Below are positions 18,429 to 26,981 of a DNA stretch of 64,000 nucleotides, one piece after another. The DNA comes from Candidatus Hydrogenedentota bacterium. Its GTDB lineage: Bacteria > Hydrogenedentota > Hydrogenedentia > Hydrogenedentales > SLHB01. A program made the translations under genes and the position numbers. Position 1 is the first letter of the stretch, and every line of letters starts with the position of its first letter. The stretch spans positions 167,000 through 230,999 of the forward strand of contig JABWCD010000001.1 in NCBI GenBank assembly GCA_013359265.1. Reading direction: 5' to 3'. The notes under the pieces were generated by a model. It searched no databases. It was not told the DNA's origin and saw only the letters and a list, made by a program, of their open reading frames with translations.

Positions 18429-19145
18429 TTACCCCACCGGGGTTTCAAGGTAGTTTTCCGCATGGTAAAGGAGGCGCCCGCAATGGGCGCAGGCATGCAC
18501 CTTGCCGCCAAGAATTTCGTTTACGGCCTGCGGCGTTACGGCCATGTTGCAGCCGCTGCATGTCGCGCCATTCATGGGAACGATCGCGGCGCCGGTCTTC
18601 TTGGCGGCGCGGATGCGGTTGTACTTCGAGAGCAGGCCGGGTTCCACCGTGGCCCGGAGGGGTTCGCGCTGCGCCTCGAGCGCGTGGCGCGAACTGATCG
18701 CTTCGGCAAGCTCGGCGTCGATTTCGGCGCACTGACCGGCAATCTGTTTCAGCTCCTGGTCGATGCGCTTCTTGTCCTCGGCGAGGCGAACTTTCGCGGC
18801 GTCGATTTCGTCCATCAGGACAAGGATGCGCTCTTCTTTGACGCCGATCTGCTTTTCGATCATGTCGATTTCATGCAGCAGCGCCTGGTATTCCTCGTTC
18901 TTTTTGACGCTGTTGAGTTGCGTCTTGTATTTGAGTATCTGCGCCTGCTTCTGCTCGATGTCCCTCTCGCAGTCTTTTTGCTCGAGTTGCAGCGCCTTGA
19001 ACGCTTTGTCCCGCTCGTCGAGTTCCGCGGCGAGGCGCTTCTTTTGCACGTCGAACTTCCCTTTTTGCTTGGGGATTTCGAGTTCGCGCAGGCGGCACGC
19101 CTCAATCTTCAAATCGAGTTCTTGCAGCGGCAACAGATTCTTCAA
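18429..19145 (-). CDS. C4-type zinc-ribbon coiled-coil protein (DUF164 / CdsZ-like)
   Basis: The first about 180 residues form a long charged coiled coil (KRLAAELDERDKAFKAL; KNEEYQALLHEIDMIEKQI). The C-terminus is a zinc ribbon with two CxxC knuckles, CSGC and CAHC. The family is widespread and has been linked to nucleic-acid metabolism, but its role is poorly defined. The start is uncertain. A TTG at 19145 has AGGAG 10 bases upstream and gives 238 aa, the usual size; a TTG at 19199 would add 18 basic residues and lacks support. It precedes accD by 45 bases and may share its transcript. Confidence 0.85.
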   Translation of the reverse strand: MKNLLPLQELDLKIEACRLRELEIPKQKGKFDVQKKRLAAELDERDKAFKALQLEQKDCERDIEQKQAQILKYKTQLNSVKKNEEYQALLHEIDMIEKQIGVKEERILVLMDEIDAAKVRLAEDKKRIDQELKQIAGQCAEIDAELAEAISSRHALEAQREPLRATVEPGLLSKYNRIRAAKKTGAAIVPMNGATCSGCNMAVTPQAVNEILGGKVHACAHCGRLLYHAENYLETPVG

Positions 19146-19316
19146 GGCAAACAATCTCCTGGCAACTTCACGGCGCGTGTGCGACGTGCGACGATTCAAT
19201 TTGTTTCTGCTCGCCGCAACCCCTCTCGGGGTTGAAGCACGGTTCGTTGCACCATATCAGCGTACGTCGCTGCGCTTCACGCGACAGCAAGCGGCGTCAG
19301 TCTACCAAAAGTAAGA

Positions 19317-19336
19317 ACCCCGCCCAAGGGCGGGGT
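19317..19336 (-). terminator. Intrinsic terminator after ilvC
   Basis: ACCCCGCCC and GGGCGGGGT pair perfectly over nine bases with a 2-base loop. Read on the minus strand, the stem is followed by TTCTTACTTTTGG. It begins 6 bases after the ilvC stop. Confidence 0.75.
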
Positions 19337-19341
19337 GTAGT

Positions 19342-20337
19342 CTACTTGATCCAGGGCATCATCTTCCGCAATTCCGCCCCGACTTTTTCGACGGGGTGCG
19401 CGGCGTCGGCGTCTCGCAGCCTCTGGAAGTTTTTTCCGCCCGACTGGTATTCGCCTAGCCATTCTTTAGCGAAATCGCCGGACTGGATGCGCTTCAGCGC
19501 GGTGCGCATCGCGTTTTTCGCGTCCTCGGTGACTATTTTGGGACCTACGGAAAGTCCGCCGTACTCGGCGGTGTCGCTGACCGAGTAGTTCATGAATTTG
19601 AGCCCGCCGCGGTAGTAGAGGTCAACGATAAGTTTCAACTCATGCATTACTTCGAAGTACGCAATTTCGGGTTGATATCCCGCTTCCATAAGCACTTCGA
19701 AGCCCGCCTTAATGAGCGCCGCGGAACCGCCGCACAGGACGGTTTGTTCGCCGAAGAGGTCGGTTTCGGTTTCTTCCTGGAAGGTAGTTTCGATAATTCC
19801 GGCGCGTGCGCCACCGATACCCAGACCGTAGGCAAGCGCTTTCTTCAGCGCGTCGCCGGTGGCGTCCTGGTAGATCGCAACGAGGCACGGCACGCCTGCG
19901 CCGCGCTCAAACTCGTCGCGCACGAGATGGCCGGGGCCCTTCGGCGCGATCATGAATACGTCGACGTCCTTCGGCGGGTCGATACACTTAAAGTGAATAT
20001 TGAATCCGTGCGCCCACATGAGGGACATGCTCGGACGCAGATTCGGTTTGATCTCGTTCTCGAAGAGGTCCTTCTGGATCGTGTCCGGAACGAGAATCAT
20101 GATAATGTCCGCGCGTTTGGTGGCGTCGGCAACGGACATTACGTCAAAGCCCGCGTCCTTTGCGGCCTGGTACGTCTTGCTGTTTTCGCCGCCTTTGTGG
20201 CCGATGATTACGTTCACGCCGCTGTCACGAAGGTTTTTCGCGTGTGCGTGTCCCTGGCTGCCGTAGCCGATGACGGCGATGGTCTTCCCTTTGAGTGCGG
20301 ACAGGTCCGCGTCTTTCTCGTAGTAAATCTTGGCCAT
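19342..20337 (-). CDS. ilvC: Ketol-acid reductoisomerase, class I
   Basis: IlvC isomerises and reduces acetolactate or acetohydroxybutyrate with NADPH and Mg2+ in valine, leucine and isoleucine synthesis. The Rossmann loop [13 protein letters not shown] is at 24-36. The Mg2+-binding region [17 protein letters not shown] and the later [14 protein letters not shown] are intact. Length (331 aa) is the short class I form. ATG 20337 starts the conserved [12 protein letters not shown] and follows AAGGGAAG; a longer frame to 20415 overlaps ilvN and is rejected. It lies 10 bases after ilvN and ends at a clear terminator. Confidence 0.97.
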   Translation of the reverse strand: MAKIYYEKDADLSALKGKTIAVIGYGSQGHAHAKNLRDSGVNVIIGHKGGENSKTYQAAKDAGFDVMSVADATKRADIIMILVPDTIQKDLFENEIKPNLRPSMSLMWAHGFNIHFKCIDPPKDVDVFMIAPKGPGHLVRDEFERGAGVPCLVAIYQDATGDALKKALAYGLGIGGARAGIIETTFQEETETDLFGEQTVLCGGSAALIKAGFEVLMEAGYQPEIAYFEVMHELKLIVDLYYRGGLKFMNYSVSDTAEYGGLSVGPKIVTEDAKNAMRTALKRIQSGDFAKEWLGEYQSGGKNFQRLRDADAAHPVEKVGAELRKMMPWIK

Positions 20338-20347
20338 TGGTCTTCCC

Positions 20348-20842
20348 TTACGCGTTGTTTTTCGAGGTTCGGGCCACGGCAATCCGGCCCGTCCGCACCA
20401 ATTCCTTAATACCAAACGGGCGCATCATGTCGATAAATGCCCGAACCTTTCCTTCACTACCCGTAGCTTCGACAATCATCGACTCCGGATTGATGTCGAC
20501 GACCTTCGCCCGGAAGATGTTCGCGACTTCGATGATGGGTGTCCGTCCGGCGCCATTGACGGCGACCTTTGCCATCACAAGTTCGCGCTCTACAAAACTC
20601 TCCTTCGTCAGATCGATGACTTCGATAACCTCGACGAGTTTCTGGAGTTGTTTTACAATTTGTTCGAGCACGCGATCGTCGCCCTCCACCACTACCGTCA
20701 TGCGCGAGGCGCTGGGGTCTTCGGTCTCGCCCACGCAGAGGCTGTCGATGTTGAATCCGCGCGCACTGAACAGTCCCGAGACACGAGCCAGTACGCCGAA
20801 GTGGTTTTCGACAAGGACGCTAATCGTGTGTTTCATACTCAC
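20348..20842 (-). CDS. ilvN: Acetolactate synthase small (regulatory) subunit
   Basis: This subunit activates the catalytic IlvB and gives valine feedback inhibition. An N-terminal ACT domain ([35 protein letters not shown]) and a C-terminal ALS-SS domain ([24 protein letters not shown]) are both complete. Length is 164 aa. It lies next to ilvC but the catalytic subunit gene ilvB, usually just upstream, is absent: pth occupies that place. Confidence 0.96.
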   Translation of the reverse strand: MSMKHTISVLVENHFGVLARVSGLFSARGFNIDSLCVGETEDPSASRMTVVVEGDDRVLEQIVKQLQKLVEVIEVIDLTKESFVERELVMAKVAVNGAGRTPIIEVANIFRAKVVDINPESMIVEATGSEGKVRAFIDMMRPFGIKELVRTGRIAVARTSKNNA

Positions 20843-20890
20843 TCCAAGTCTCAGTTCCGGCCCGGGAACGGGCTGAAGACCCGTCCCCCC

Positions 20891-21457
20891 TCACTTGGCC
20901 TTGTTGAACCGGTTCATCGCCGCCGCGACGCCGTCGGTCACGCAACAGAGCACGGCATCGGCCGCGAGCGCGAGCGCGCGCTCGACGTCGGGCTTCTCCT
21001 CCGGTGCGAACGTGCTGAGCACGTGGTCGCTGAGGTCCTGATCGGCCTTTTTTTCACCCACGCCTATGCGCAGTCTCGGGAACTCCTGCGTGCCCAAATG
21101 CTCCACCACGGACCGAAGCCCGTTGTGCCCGCCGTGGCTGCCCTTCTCGCGAATCCGGACCGTGCCGAGCGGTAACTGGATTTCGTCCAGCACGACGAGC
21201 ACATTTTCCGGTTCAGGCACGCGATTGCGCGCGGCCTTTGCGACGGAAGTCCCACTGAGGTTCATATACGTCAGCGGCTTAAGTAACATCAGGCGCTCGC
21301 CTTCGTGCGATGCGATGGCCAGCAACCCGTCGTATTTCTCCTGATCAAACCGCACGCCCAGGCGTACGGCGACTTCGTCGAGCACGCGAAAGCCGACGTT
21401 GTGGCGCGTGTTGCGGTACTGCTGCCCGGGATTTCCCAAGCCGACAATCAGCTTCAC
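20891..21457 (-). CDS. pth: Peptidyl-tRNA hydrolase
   Basis: Pth frees tRNA from prematurely released peptidyl-tRNA, an essential recycling step. The N-terminal VGLGNPGQQYRNTRHNVGF contains catalytic His19; LTYMNLSG and VVLDEIQLPLGTVRIR follow, then GSHGGHNGLRS. Length is 188 aa. It lies between rplY and ilvN in the common prs-rplY-pth order, about 30 bases after rplY. Confidence 0.97.
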   Translation of the reverse strand: MKLIVGLGNPGQQYRNTRHNVGFRVLDEVAVRLGVRFDQEKYDGLLAIASHEGERLMLLKPLTYMNLSGTSVAKAARNRVPEPENVLVVLDEIQLPLGTVRIREKGSHGGHNGLRSVVEHLGTQEFPRLRIGVGEKKADQDLSDHVLSTFAPEEKPDVERALALAADAVLCCVTDGVAAAMNRFNKAK

Positions 21458-21489
21458 GCAGCGGTCCTTTCGCGCGACGCGTCAGGCAA

Positions 21490-22191
21490 TCACTTCTTGC
21501 CGCCCTTCTCTTCCTTCGCTTCGGGCTTGGCTTTCGCATCCGCAGCCGCCTTGGCGTCTGCGGGCGTGGCCGCAGCCGCTGCGCCTTCCTCACCCGGTGC
21601 GGCTTCGACCGTCGTCGTTTCTTCTTTGATCGCACGCGGCGCGTGGCACGCGACGACGCTTCGGTCTAATGCCGTGACCACGCCAATGCCTGCGGGTACG
21701 GTGATGTTAGACACGTACAGGTGATCGCCGATGCCCAGGTCCGTGATGTCCACATCGATCTTTTCGGGGACTTCGAGTGCCAGACATTCGATTTCGAGTT
21801 CGCGAACCTGGTAGTCAAGCACGCCGCCGTCCACAAGGCCCTTGCAGTGCCCGACGAAGTGCAGCGGCACAAGCGTCGTGATGCGTTCATCAAGCCGGAT
21901 ACGCTGGAAATCCGCGTGTATGGCGTTGCCGCGCACGGGATGGTACTGCACGTCTTTCAGTAGCGCGGGACCGCTGGCGGCCGTGTCGTTCGACACATCG
22001 ATCTGCACGATGGCATGCGAGCCGTGTGCTTGAATCAGCTTCACAAATTCGCGCGCATTAATCGTCAGTGTGACGGGACTTCCGTCGCCGCCGTAGAGGA
22101 CGCCCGGCACGTTGCCGTCACGACGTTCCTGGCGGGCTTTGCCCTTGGTGCCGGACTCGCGCGTCGCGGCTTTGAGTGTTTGCAGTTGCAT
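21490..22191 (-). CDS. rplY: Ribosomal protein L25 / Ctc (long form)
   Basis: It binds 5S rRNA in the large subunit. The N-terminal L25 domain (LKAATRESGTKGKARQERR; VPGVLYGGDGSPVTLTINA) is followed by the TL5/Ctc beta domain (EIECLALEVPEKIDVDITDL) and a tail rich in Ala, Glu and Lys. Length is 233 aa, the long CTC type found outside enterobacteria. It lies 53 bases downstream of prs. Confidence 0.96.
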   Translation of the reverse strand: MQLQTLKAATRESGTKGKARQERRDGNVPGVLYGGDGSPVTLTINAREFVKLIQAHGSHAIVQIDVSNDTAASGPALLKDVQYHPVRGNAIHADFQRIRLDERITTLVPLHFVGHCKGLVDGGVLDYQVRELEIECLALEVPEKIDVDITDLGIGDHLYVSNITVPAGIGVVTALDRSVVACHAPRAIKEETTTVEAAPGEEGAAAAATPADAKAAADAKAKPEAKEEKGGKK

Positions 22192-22244
22192 GGCCTCTCG
22201 ATCTCCTCGTCGTTGGCGCGGTCGCGCGCCCGTTGTGCTTGTCC

Positions 22245-23192
22245 TTATCGAAACAAAATGCTTAACGACTCTTCCTGATGCACGCGGCGAATCGCTTCGC
22301 CCAGGAGCGACGCGATAGAAAGTACCTTAATCTTGTCGCTTGCGATGGCGTCGGCCTTTAGCGGCACGGTGTCGCTGACAAGCACTTCGCTCAGCACGCT
22401 GTCATCGATCCGCGCAACGGCATCGCCGCTGAAGACCGGATGGGTTGAGCAAGCGATGACATCGATCGCGCCAAGTTCCTTGATCGCCTTCGCGGCCTTC
22501 ACAAGCGTGCCACCCGTGTCGATCATATCGTCGAAAATGAGCGCGTGTTTGCCCTCGACTTCGCCAATGACGTGCATGACCTCGGACACGTTTTCCTTGG
22601 GGCGCCGCTTGTCGACAATTGCGAGCGGTGCATCGAGCCGGCGCGCAAATTCGCGGATGCGGGCGACGCTTCCGGTGTCCGGCGACACAACTACCAGGTT
22701 GTCGACGCCGCGCTCCATGAAATGGTTCACGAAGACAACGTCGCCGCTGAGGTGGTCAACCGGAATATCAAAAAAGCCCTGAATCTGGCCGCAGTGCAGG
22801 TCAATCGTCAAAACGCGATCCGCGCCCGCCGCGACCAACAGGTTAGAAACCAATTTCGCGGTAATGGGCACGCGGGGGCGGTCTTTGCGGTCCTGGCGCG
22901 CGTACCCGAAGTACGGCAACACGGCAGTCACGCGGTCGGCTGATGCGCGGCGGGCGGCGTCGATCAGGATGAGCAATTCCATGATATTGTCGTTGACCGG
23001 CGGGCAGGTGCTGTTGACGATGAATACATCGCTGCCGCGGATGTTTTCGCCGATCTGGACCTTTATCTCGCCGTCGCTGAACTTGCCGACATTTACGCGG
23101 CCGCGGGGCACTTCGACGGTCTGGCAAATGCCTTCCGTCAGCGCGACGGACGCGCTGCCGCTAAAGATCTTTATGCTCTTGCTGTATGCCAC
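22245..23192 (-). CDS. prs: Ribose-phosphate pyrophosphokinase
   Basis: Prs makes PRPP from ribose-5-phosphate and ATP, feeding purines, pyrimidines, His, Trp and NAD. GKFSDGEIKVQIGENIRG, the flexible loop YARQDRKDRPRVPITAK, VVVSPDTGSVARI and the PRPP loop IFDDMIDTGGTL are intact. The GTG at 23192 gives 315 aa, exactly the usual length, with AGGG 8 bases upstream. A TTG at 23210 adds six residues and abuts the tRNA-Gln terminator. PRPP is also the ligand class sensed by PyrR encoded at 47429. Confidence 0.96.
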   Translation of the reverse strand: MAYSKSIKIFSGSASVALTEGICQTVEVPRGRVNVGKFSDGEIKVQIGENIRGSDVFIVNSTCPPVNDNIMELLILIDAARRASADRVTAVLPYFGYARQDRKDRPRVPITAKLVSNLLVAAGADRVLTIDLHCGQIQGFFDIPVDHLSGDVVFVNHFMERGVDNLVVVSPDTGSVARIREFARRLDAPLAIVDKRRPKENVSEVMHVIGEVEGKHALIFDDMIDTGGTLVKAAKAIKELGAIDVIACSTHPVFSGDAVARIDDSVLSEVLVSDTVPLKADAIASDKIKVLSIASLLGEAIRRVHQEESLSILFR

Positions 23193-23220
23193 GATGGTTG
23201 CCCTGACCAACGATCAAAAT

Positions 23221-23240
23221 GGCCGGTCCGGAAGCCGGCC
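23221..23240 (-). terminator. Hairpin between tRNA-Gln and prs
   Basis: GGCCGG (23221-23226) pairs with CCGGCC (23235-23240); the intervening TCCGGA is itself palindromic. On the minus strand it is followed by ATTTTGATC. It follows the tRNA end by 14 bases and precedes the prs start by about 28. Confidence 0.55.
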
Positions 23241-23254
23241 CTCCAAAGCTAAAG

Positions 23255-23329
23255 TGGCTGGGGCGCTAGGATTCGAACCTAGGAATGTCGGCTCCAAAGG
23301 CCGATGCCTTACCACTTGGCGACGCCCCA
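23255..23329 (-). tRNA. tRNA-Gln (anticodon TTG)
   Basis: 75 bases including an encoded CCA end. The acceptor arm TGGGGCG pairs with CGCCCCA and G is the discriminator. The anticodon loop CTTTGGA has TTG at its centre and a five-pair stem TCGGC/GCCGA. The T-loop GGTTCGAATCC is present. It has its own promoter at 23401-23430. Confidence 0.96.
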
Positions 23330-23400
23330 GCAGAAAACCCCGCTTCGTGGGCCGCGCCGGCCCATAAAAGCGGTTCAGCCCCGCACGGGACAATCGAACA

Positions 23401-23430
23401 ACTATAGCTAACGGAGAAGTCACAAGTCAA
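23401..23430 (-). promoter_or_regulatory. Promoter for tRNA-Gln
   Basis: On the minus strand TTGACT (23425-23430) is followed after 18 bases by TATAGT (23401-23406). The tRNA 5' end is about 65 bases beyond the expected start. A GC-rich hairpin (GGGCCG-CGC-CGGCCC) lies in the leader. Confidence 0.65.
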
Positions 23431-23531
23431 TTCAACGGAGCGGGTTAGAATTGCGGAAATCTGGAATATCGGACCTGGATTCCGGACTCGAACTGGGGGA
23501 GGTTGGGTGATCGCGCCGGTTTGGAGTCAGC

Positions 23532-25787
23532 TTAAGCGAGCGCGCGGATTTCCTTTAGCAGGGCTAGGGTGCGCTTCGACACGTCCTCGGCATAGGACAG
23601 GACCTGCTGGCCTTTGCCACGGCGGAGTTCGAGGCGGAGGTGAGTTATCTCACGGGCGAGCGGGATGACCTTCAATCCCCACTCTTTAGCCAGATCGATC
23701 TTGGCCTTCCCCATCAGGCGGCACAATGCGCCGTCGCATGCGCAGACGGCAGAGCTTGCCTCGATGATACGGCTGCGGGTGTCACGGATGGGCGGAGCAC
23801 TGTACATGAGGTCGACGAGCATGTCGTAGGCCTGATCCATCGCCTCCAGGTTTTGAATGGGATCACCGGACACGCTGCGCTGAAAGAGGACCTCGACGTC
23901 ACCGGTGTCGAGTCCGTAGGTCTGGGCCAAGGCAAGGTTGAAGGAGAGTTGCGTGCGGTCGTCCTCGACGAGGCGCTGCGCGAGGACATCGCGCCAGTAG
24001 TTGCAGACGTTGTGTTCCGCCATCAGGACGATCTGGGCCTGGCCGGGAAACATTTCGATGTGACGCTTCAGGTTCATCGGTGTCCACGTCCGGTTCTGGA
24101 CGAAGTCCGTGAGATCGATCATTTCGTATTCGGCGCGAAGCGTATTCTTCGGGATGTTGATGTTGAGGCTCGACATTCCCCGGACGTCATTGCTCGCGAC
24201 GCAGAAGAGATTGAAGTCGTCGCCGCGAAGGCGAAACGAACTTGTGGGCGGTACACCTTTCGGAAGCAGCGCGAAATCGTCCGTAGATGTGCTCTCTACG
24301 TACCACTCTTTCGGTAGCCGCGCAGGCTTCGCCTGAAGCAGCAGGGGCGCGATAGCATTGAACCGTTCCATGCGGCGGTCCAGTTCCAGCCAGAGATCGC
24401 TGAACATAAGGAACGGGCCGGTGAGTGTGCGCTGAATGCTTCCGGTTGCCCAGATGGGATCGTTGTGGTACGCATAACTGAACCAACCGCGGCCGCCGTT
24501 GAGGAACGCAACATTGATGAGGAGCCGCAGTTCGGGGCACGAGTTCCATTCGGGCGTTCCAGTCGCGTAAATGAACGCGGGGCCCATGAGCCAAAACTGT
24601 TGGCCGCGGGCCAGCGGCGCGTGCGTGCGAACGACATCGCCCGCCTCCCAGGAGGCATGCGAGCGGTAGTGCGTAATGCCGGAGATAGCGAAATGCGGCG
24701 CATACAGCGGATAGGCGGTGACGTTTCGCGTAACAACCGCGACTGGATGGTTGGGATCGCATTCCTCGACCCATTGCTTGGCCTGCAACATTCCGCGAAA
24801 TTCGCCTTCCGTCGGCTGAGTGCGCAAGTTCCAGGCGAGGATCGTGTTGTTGTTCGCGTAAGGCCGAATATGCGCGTCGATGAGGCGGCGGACGGCGGGC
24901 TCGTCGTCGCGTATCGGCATTTCGAACGACGGCACCAACTTGATGCCGTAGCGGTGCGCCGCGGCCAGGAGGCTTTCCCATTCGTCGTTGGTCATCCGCT
25001 CGACGCTCTCGACGAGGAGACAATTGTGATGGTGGGTGACGAGGTCTTCCATCGTAAGCCACCAAAACTCGCTCAGCGAAATGCCGAGGCGGTCGGCGCT
25101 GCGCCGAACGGTCTCGGCGTGAATGCAGGTGCCCAGCGGCATGAATTCATCAAGAATCGGGTAGCGCCTTGCGCAGTGTTTGGTTTCGAGTTCGACGCGA
25201 TCGCGCTCGCACGCGTCGCGCTCCTCTTCGCTCATCGCACGAAAGCGAATGGACTGAATCTCGAACGATTCGGTCGTGCGCGTGGTCGACGAAAGGCGCA
25301 GGACCAGTGCATCTATTCGCAGCGGCACACGCCAATGATTGACGCGCCGCGCCAGCGTGCGCCACTGCTTCGAACGGGGCAAGCGATCAACGCCGTGTCC
25401 GCCGGGGTATAACCAGACCCACGACGGGTGGGAATTATCGCTCGTGCAACGATAGGTTACTTCGGCGATGGGATACCGGTTCATATCGATGGGAAAGCGC
25501 TCGTCCTTTACGTCGAAAGACGCAAGGGGGACCCAGAAGCTCGGGTCGTCCCGCGGGATACTGTCCATGCGGCGCACTTCCTCGAAGCGGCCGGTGAGCT
25601 TGACTCCTTCGGGCGTGCGCGCGCGCGAGACAGGAATACGCTTCCACTCTTTGTCGTTCTCGAAATCCTTCGTGGTCCACTTGGCGATGTCGTCCGCGGA
25701 AAACTCGACGTATTCGAGCGAATCGCGGAGCGCTTCGTTCGGGGCTTGAAGGATTGAGCTAAGGTAGCCTGCGTATTCGTAGTGCAT
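23532..25787 (-). CDS. Glycosidase-like barrel protein, cytoplasmic, unassigned family
   Basis: 751 aa, no signal peptide. Residues about 40-195 look like a beta-sandwich (FWVPLASFDVKDERFPID; WVWLYPGGHGVDRLPRSK). About 215-480 suggests a (beta/alpha)8 barrel: FWWLTMEDLVTHHHNCLL, GIKLVPSFEMPI, ILAWNLRTQPTEGEFRGM. The stretch TQPTEGEF stands where clan GH-A enzymes carry their NEP acid/base motif, so that site is altered or displaced. A C-terminal helical part (about 600-751) is of unknown role. It follows the sugar permease gene after 210 bases and may handle the imported sugar. I do not recognise the family; glycosidase is a structural guess. Confidence 0.5.
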   Translation of the reverse strand: MHYEYAGYLSSILQAPNEALRDSLEYVEFSADDIAKWTTKDFENDKEWKRIPVSRARTPEGVKLTGRFEEVRRMDSIPRDDPSFWVPLASFDVKDERFPIDMNRYPIAEVTYRCTSDNSHPSWVWLYPGGHGVDRLPRSKQWRTLARRVNHWRVPLRIDALVLRLSSTTRTTESFEIQSIRFRAMSEEERDACERDRVELETKHCARRYPILDEFMPLGTCIHAETVRRSADRLGISLSEFWWLTMEDLVTHHHNCLLVESVERMTNDEWESLLAAAHRYGIKLVPSFEMPIRDDEPAVRRLIDAHIRPYANNNTILAWNLRTQPTEGEFRGMLQAKQWVEECDPNHPVAVVTRNVTAYPLYAPHFAISGITHYRSHASWEAGDVVRTHAPLARGQQFWLMGPAFIYATGTPEWNSCPELRLLINVAFLNGGRGWFSYAYHNDPIWATGSIQRTLTGPFLMFSDLWLELDRRMERFNAIAPLLLQAKPARLPKEWYVESTSTDDFALLPKGVPPTSSFRLRGDDFNLFCVASNDVRGMSSLNINIPKNTLRAEYEMIDLTDFVQNRTWTPMNLKRHIEMFPGQAQIVLMAEHNVCNYWRDVLAQRLVEDDRTQLSFNLALAQTYGLDTGDVEVLFQRSVSGDPIQNLEAMDQAYDMLVDLMYSAPPIRDTRSRIIEASSAVCACDGALCRLMGKAKIDLAKEWGLKVIPLAREITHLRLELRRGKGQQVLSYAEDVSKRTLALLKEIRALA

Positions 25788-25901
25788 TAGGGTCCGAGTA
25801 TTGGGAACCGGGTTTCAGGCTTCGGCGAAAAAGCGCTGCGTGCAGCGTGCCGCGCCGCAGATGCCAACAAAGTGCTCCGGCGGCTTGGCGCACTGCTTAC
25901 T

Positions 25902-25960
25902 GCCGTAGCCGTGCCTGTAATCGTGCTCGTAATCGTAGCCGTCCTTGTGATCGCAATCGA
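25902..25960. repeat. Degenerate hexanucleotide tandem repeat
   Basis: About ten tandem units of the pattern YCGTRN (CCGTAG, CCGTGC, TCGTAA, TCGTAG) fill 59 bases between the permease and the glycosidase-like gene. No coding frame is convincing. The rest of the gap 25788-25997 shows nothing recognisable. Confidence 0.7.
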
Positions 25961-25997
25961 AAGTGTGGCGCGGCATTCCGTTTAGTTGCTGCGTGAC

Positions 25998-26975
25998 CTA
26001 TGCCGCGCGGGCTCGCGACCTCGAACGCCGGACGAAGAATTCATCCAGCCCGACGCCGAAAAGTATCGCCGCGCCAATGACAACATACTCCAATTGGCTC
26101 GGAATCTCCAAGATATTGACGAGATTGCGCAGGATGTTCAGGAGGGACGCGCCAATGAGCACGCCAATCACGTTGCCGGAGCCGCCGCGCAGACTGCACC
26201 CGCCAAGGACCGCGCCGGCAATCGCGTAAAGCTCGAAGAAGTTTCCGAAATCGCTGGGACCGAGCGAATTCACTTTGAACGCGAGCAAGAGTCCTCCCAA
26301 TGCCGTGACCAGCGAACACAGCACGTATGCAGCGATCTTGAGGCGGGCCGTGCGGATACCGCTGAACCGCGCACCTTCTTCGTTCGCGCCGAGCGCAAAG
26401 AGATGCCGGCCGGAAGGCGAGAGATGTAAATACGCGCCGATCGCGATTGCGAGCAGAATCAGAATCACAAATGGGACCGCGAGGTTATCGCCGATGAAGC
26501 CGTTACCAAACCAGCGCATGCCGGGATATGCGCCGGCAAACCCCTGACTTTGATCGCCGGTGATGAGGCGCGTGATTCCGCGAAAGAGGAACAGGCTGCA
26601 CAGCGTGACGATGAACGGCTGCAGGTCGAGTTTCGAGATGAGCAACCCGTGCCACAGACCCGCGGCGACGCCAATCCCCAGGCACATCGGTACGACCGCG
26701 ACGGGCGGCAAGCCTTGCCCCTTGTTGAGCAACATTGCGGCGCAGATGCCGACGAGCCCTACCAAACTGCCAACGGAAAGATCGATGCCCCCGGTAATGA
26801 TAACGAGCGCTTGCGCGAGACTCAGGATGCCGAACAGGCCAATCCACGTTAGCAGGTTGCGGATGTTCGCCGTCGTGAGAAAGCTGATTCGGCCGTCGTC
26901 TTGGGTCGCTTCCCACACGGTCGTGAACAGGACAAGCGCGACGAGCAGGCCCGATAACCCCAGCGCCTTTCGCAC
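25998..26975 (-). CDS. Ribose/sugar-type ABC transporter permease (RbsC family)
   Basis: Inner-membrane permease of 325 aa with about nine or ten hydrophobic segments. Family landmarks are IITGGIDLSVGSLVGLVGI, LDLQPFIVTLCSLFLFRGI, ALGANEEGARFSGI and GAVLGGCSLRGGSGNVIG, all typical of the BPD_transp_2 sugar permeases (RbsC, XylH, AraH). It starts 6 bases after the binding-protein stop, so the two form one unit. The ATP-binding component (RbsA/XylG type), needed for transport, is missing from this cluster and from the window. The sugar is unknown. Confidence 0.92.
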   Translation of the reverse strand: MRKALGLSGLLVALVLFTTVWEATQDDGRISFLTTANIRNLLTWIGLFGILSLAQALVIITGGIDLSVGSLVGLVGICAAMLLNKGQGLPPVAVVPMCLGIGVAAGLWHGLLISKLDLQPFIVTLCSLFLFRGITRLITGDQSQGFAGAYPGMRWFGNGFIGDNLAVPFVILILLAIAIGAYLHLSPSGRHLFALGANEEGARFSGIRTARLKIAAYVLCSLVTALGGLLLAFKVNSLGPSDFGNFFELYAIAGAVLGGCSLRGGSGNVIGVLIGASLLNILRNLVNILEIPSQLEYVVIGAAILFGVGLDEFFVRRSRSRARAA

Positions 26976-26981
26976 GGCCGG

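Noticed and set aside
23407-23531. A further tRNA or small RNA between the glycosidase-like gene and tRNA-Gln
   Set aside because: No cloverleaf or strong terminator was found apart from the tRNA-Gln promoter.
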